NCBI RefSeq assembly: GCF_022539665.2
Contig: NC_081339.1
Span: 3,652,517-3,716,516 of the forward strand
Origin: Daphnia carinata
Taxonomy: Eukaryota > Arthropoda > Branchiopoda > Diplostraca > Daphniidae
Direction of reading: 5' to 3'
DNA: 64,000 bases
The translations under genes were made by a program, and so were the position numbers. Below the pieces are notes generated by a model, which saw only the letters and a list, made by a program, of their open reading frames with translations, was not told the DNA's origin and made no database searches. Each line of letters opens with the position of its first letter. Position 1 is the stretch's first letter. Shown piece by piece: positions 60,701-64,000 of the stretch.

Positions 60701-62135
60701 TTTGCGGTAAGGGGGAAAAACGAGAAACCAATCAGTTGGAAATTGAATGTCAGTGGTACAACTACATCGGTGATGGGCAACGAAGACGAGGGGGAGGTTA
60801 TTAAGTCTCTCGGCAGGACCCTTGCAGGAAAATGTCTGATTACGTGATGCGGCTGTAGAAATTTGCGAGATTGTTGTCTTTCTTCTCTCCTCCTCTGCAC
60901 GAAACTGTTCAAAACGTACACAATTTATGCACCGTCACATCGAGACGCGTTCATGCGTACACGAAACTATCAAACTTCCAGTGACAGCCGAAGTGTCCGT
61001 CAATCGCGCGAACAAAGACTGCGTCAGTGAAGGCCCGTAACAAGTCACGCGAAGTTGTGTATCTACAAAAATTGCGTGTTTTTGTTCTTGCTTTTTGTTT
61101 ATAGCGGGGCGTGTGGTTTTGTTTTTTCCAAATGTTATCCAATAGGAAATTAAAGAAAGGGGGGACCGCTAAGAAATAAGCAAACAAATCCAGTCAGAAT
61201 AGAAAGCAGAAAAAAAAAAAAACTGAAACAGTAAAAAAAATAAATAAATGCGGTTCACTGGAATCCGTTTTTTTTTGTCGCGCGGTCTGAAAATAAACTC
61301 GCGGGCCTGACAACTTGCCAAACAAATATATACACAAGAGGCGTAACTATTGCGCAAAAGCCATACGATGAGTTTCATCAACAATCATCCCAGACATTTT
61401 TATTCACATACAAAAAAAGCGAGGGCTATACATTGCTAGGTTATTCAACTATGGGAGTGGAAGGAAGTAACAAAAATAACTTGTCCTATAAACTTTTCGT
61501 GTTTTTTTTTCCTGCAAAAAAAAAAAAAAATGCAACGAGTTACAAAATTCAGCTGCAGCAAGGATTGGGCAAGCAAATCGATGCTATGGAAAGCAGGAAC
61601 GTACGCCGACCTCACTTTACGCAGACGCAGATAGTTTATCCACTTGTTGTCCTAATGATCTGATCTCCCCTTTTTAAAAATGTGAAAATAATCTCGATAT
61701 TCGATACAGCACACAAAGGGCGTGGTTTTCTGTTCGTGAAAGCGTTAGCGTGAAAGCAATTCACGATTTTTGCGGTTCGCAGAAGTTGGATATTCTAATG
61801 ATCGTATTGCCATTTTCTGAGAATCAGCAATGTCGTTGCGTCAATTGTCACAAAGTCGACACGTGCGAACATATCGTAGCCAAAAAGATTGGCGTTCGAA
61901 AAATGCAAACGTTTCTTGTGCAGTTTGCAACATCAATCAGCTGGGGTGACGGTGGGGCCATGTTCTAACCCAGTCCATGCAAAAAGATCGGTCGTTCGCT
62001 TGGGTGCCCTTAGAAAACCTTAGCCACCGATGTTGCAATGGGTCAAAAACGTAGACACGCAAAAAGCTTATAGAATGCGTGAATTCCTCATGCGCGTTAT
62101 CGACATTTCTTTGCGTCCCTTTTGCACGATTAAAT
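48799..62135. other. Long region without a supported gene
   Basis: About 13 kb of AT-rich DNA with many homopolymers: A tract 53186-53211, T tracts near 52127-52144 and 52422-52444, G/C runs near 51341-51352 and 52743-52752. Open frames up to 155 codons occur on both strands but are Phe/Lys/Ser-rich, overlap one another and show no splice structure. One weak exon-like segment is 59958 to about 60000 (+), after a long T tract and CTCCCAG. The interval may be intronic or regulatory for flanking genes. Confidence 0.4.
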
Positions 62136-62726
62136 TCAATCGCCGTCCTTTTCCTCCACATTGCTGTTCTCACTGTTGTTCCAACTCGACATCTTCGATT
62201 GTATTTGCTGTGCATACATTAGGAGGGCACTCCCGATGTCAGTGATAAAACTAAAGTTACGCGCTAACGGCCTCGACTTAAGTGTACCCAGCACGATGTA
62301 CTGCCGCATTGCACGCGTCTGTGTGTTTTGCGATAAACGTCGTGATTGAACTCGATACCCTCTCTGTTTATATTTACGTGCTGTCCCATGCCCAGACCAA
62401 AAAGCTGGCGATGATTCTCGGAACAGGTTAGAGAACGTCTCAGCTCGGGAGACACGTAAGGAAATTATGCAAGTTCCAGCGTTTCGAACGGCTTCGCGTA
62501 AGTGATGTAAGATTGAAAGGAAAGTTCCAAATGACCCTAGGTAGGCTGTATGTTTAGGTTTCAAACAGGTAAGGGCCAAGGGAGAAAGAAGGAGAGTGTG
62601 TAATCAGCTTGTAATTTGCATGTTGTATGGAGATCTAAATGCCAGTAAATAACACGTGCACTTACCAGCTGTCATGCGTGCAGAAAGCAGAGAGAAAAGA
62701 AAAAAATACGTCAAAGGGCCGGCCAT
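62136..62726 (-). CDS. Candidate two-exon secreted protein
   Basis: On the minus strand, ATG at 62726 opens 20 codons forming a classic signal peptide (MAGPLTYFFLFSLLS...), ending in phase 1 before the donor GTAAGT. A phase 1 intron right after a signal peptide is common in animal secreted proteins. After a 120-nt intron ending CATACAG, exon 62545-62136 continues in the same frame for 135 codons to TGA, giving about 156 residues. The second exon is basic in the middle (ARKYKQRGYRVQSRR) and acidic at the end (NVEEKDGD), has one Cys, and shows no recognised domain. An open frame of this length can arise by chance here; the in-phase signal-peptide exon is what raises the call. A different second exon further away is possible. 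Confidence 0.4.
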
Positions 62727-64000
62727 GTCAGAGATCCGGTAGCATCAACAAACCGGGCAAGCCCAGCACAATAAAATGACGTCGCTTGTATAGATATACA
62801 GAAGCAATGTTCTTTAATTAGAACTGGCCGGCTTGAAAGGAGGTTGTTCGCTAGATAGTTCCTTTTATATACAGCGAGTTTTCATTAACAGCCAAGTCTT
62901 ATCTTTACGAGCCTTGGATAGCAAATGTATTTCTTTTGCCCGTCTTTTGCCTTTGTATTGTTTGTTTCTTTCGTTTCCTTTCATGGCCGTTAGATTAATG
63001 AATACGGTGGATTATCTCCCTTCGTAGACTGCTCCCACAGCCTCTCAATGTGGCTATACCAATTTCTTTTAGCGTCTCTCGGCTAATGATCTTACAAAAG
63101 AAACTCGATAGAGATTTTTTTTTTCCGACGAAAGCAATGGAAGAATGGGCATCATTACAACAAGTGACGTCAAAATGAGAAGAAAAAGACCAAATGACGC
63201 CAGTTACGACGACTATAAGTTGAAAGACTCTTAGATATTCTTTCCCCCTCCCCCCCCCCCAAAAAAAAGAATTAATTTCAATCTCAATGTTGAAATCAGT
63301 CCAAGTTTCTTGTGAAGACAATTAGCCAATGTTTCGGGAGGTGACAATAGCGAAACACGATAGTCTTTACACTAGCGTTTCTGTAAACTGTTCGACATGA
63401 CCCGTGATGACATTCGAGTCCTGGTTTAATGTTATTTATTGTTCAATTTTTAAACGTAGGCCAACGATTATGCAGAGTGAGTTGCACTCTTGAATCAAGT
63501 TCCTTTGATTTTGGGGAAACAGTTTTGTTTAACATGGTTCTGGGAATTTCCTTTTTCTTGATTAATTTTCTAATGGTGGAAGGACGTGCGTTACGTAACT
63601 GTTTGGCTGAAGGTTTTGCAGAGCGCCGATAAATCTTTGTCCAACCATTGGGTCTGTATAGATGTAGGGGACGCCGTGATGAGACTTGATGAAGAGGGAA
63701 CGATACGAATTAGCCTGACGTACGAAAACAGAATTCAGTTTTCATCTCGCCTTAACCAACAGTAAATTAATTTTCGTATTATTATTTTAATATGATTTTT
63801 CAACTTTATTCCTACCGTAGCAATGTCCCACTGGGCCTCATCGGACTCTTACCTTCTGCATCTTCACAAAGTGATAACAAATCATTTTCGTATTGATTAA
63901 CGTATGCAATTCCCTTTTCCGCAAGCTAAATTGATTGGTTTGTAGACTTTCTTATTCATACCTAATTCGCTACGTTCTGATTATTTTTTTTTTCACAATT
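62727..64000. other. Upstream flank; no supported gene
   Basis: This would hold the promoter of the minus-strand gene starting at 62726. No TATA box at a convincing distance was seen. A C run lies near 63250-63260. Open frames are short on both strands. Confidence 0.4.

Noticed and set aside
60454-60921. 155-codon open frame on the minus strand
   Set aside because: Composition is Phe/Leu/Ser-rich, another frame on the same strand overlaps it for most of its length, no signal or domain is visible, and frames of this length are expected by chance here.
61750-61968. Cys-rich frame with CRCVNCHKVDTC that might be a zinc finger
   Set aside because: Starts without ATG, the Cys/His spacing fits no finger I know, and no splice borders are visible.

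Overview
The window looks like nuclear DNA of an arthropod, most likely a branchiopod crustacean of the Daphnia type. The reasons are short introns (about 60-120 nt) beside a few long ones, canonical GT-AG splice sites, AT-rich intergenic DNA full of homopolymer T/A tracts and dinucleotide repeats, and the protein families present. The species call is inference. There are no bacterial-style operons, rRNAs or CRISPR arrays, and I recognised no tRNA.

Four loci are well supported. (1) 5868-8006 (+): a five-exon secreted protein with an IGFBP N-terminal module, a Kazal-like module and one Ig domain (IGFBP7/IGFBP-rP1 architecture), a likely extracellular binder of insulin-like peptides. (2) 9765-14923 (+): a 14-exon gene for bifunctional delta-1-pyrroline-5-carboxylate synthase (P5CS/ALDH18A1), the mitochondrial glutamate-to-P5C enzyme of proline and ornithine synthesis. 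(3) 20609-22619 (+): an intronless coiled-coil protein with a C-terminal KH-like domain, carried in two overlapping frames. (4) 31344-33044 (-): a three-coding-exon beta-adrenergic-like octopamine receptor.

Region by region: 1-4.5 kb has weak candidate exons, including a TATA-preceded signal-peptide ORF at 318-635. 5.8-15 kb is gene-dense. 15-20.6 kb is mostly intergenic. 22.6-31 kb holds 3' repeats and several short exon-like fragments. 33-49 kb is upstream of the octopamine receptor and carries a series of segments with convincing splice borders, mostly on the + strand (divergent from the receptor), plus very long T tracts. 49-62 kb shows little I can support. 62.1-62.7 kb (-) holds a two-exon model for a secreted protein.

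The well-supported genes do not form one pathway, although an insulin-peptide binder, a proline-synthesis enzyme and an octopamine receptor all bear on metabolism. Low-confidence exon calls rest on splice-site strength and open frame only; open frames of 60-150 codons occur by chance in this sequence.
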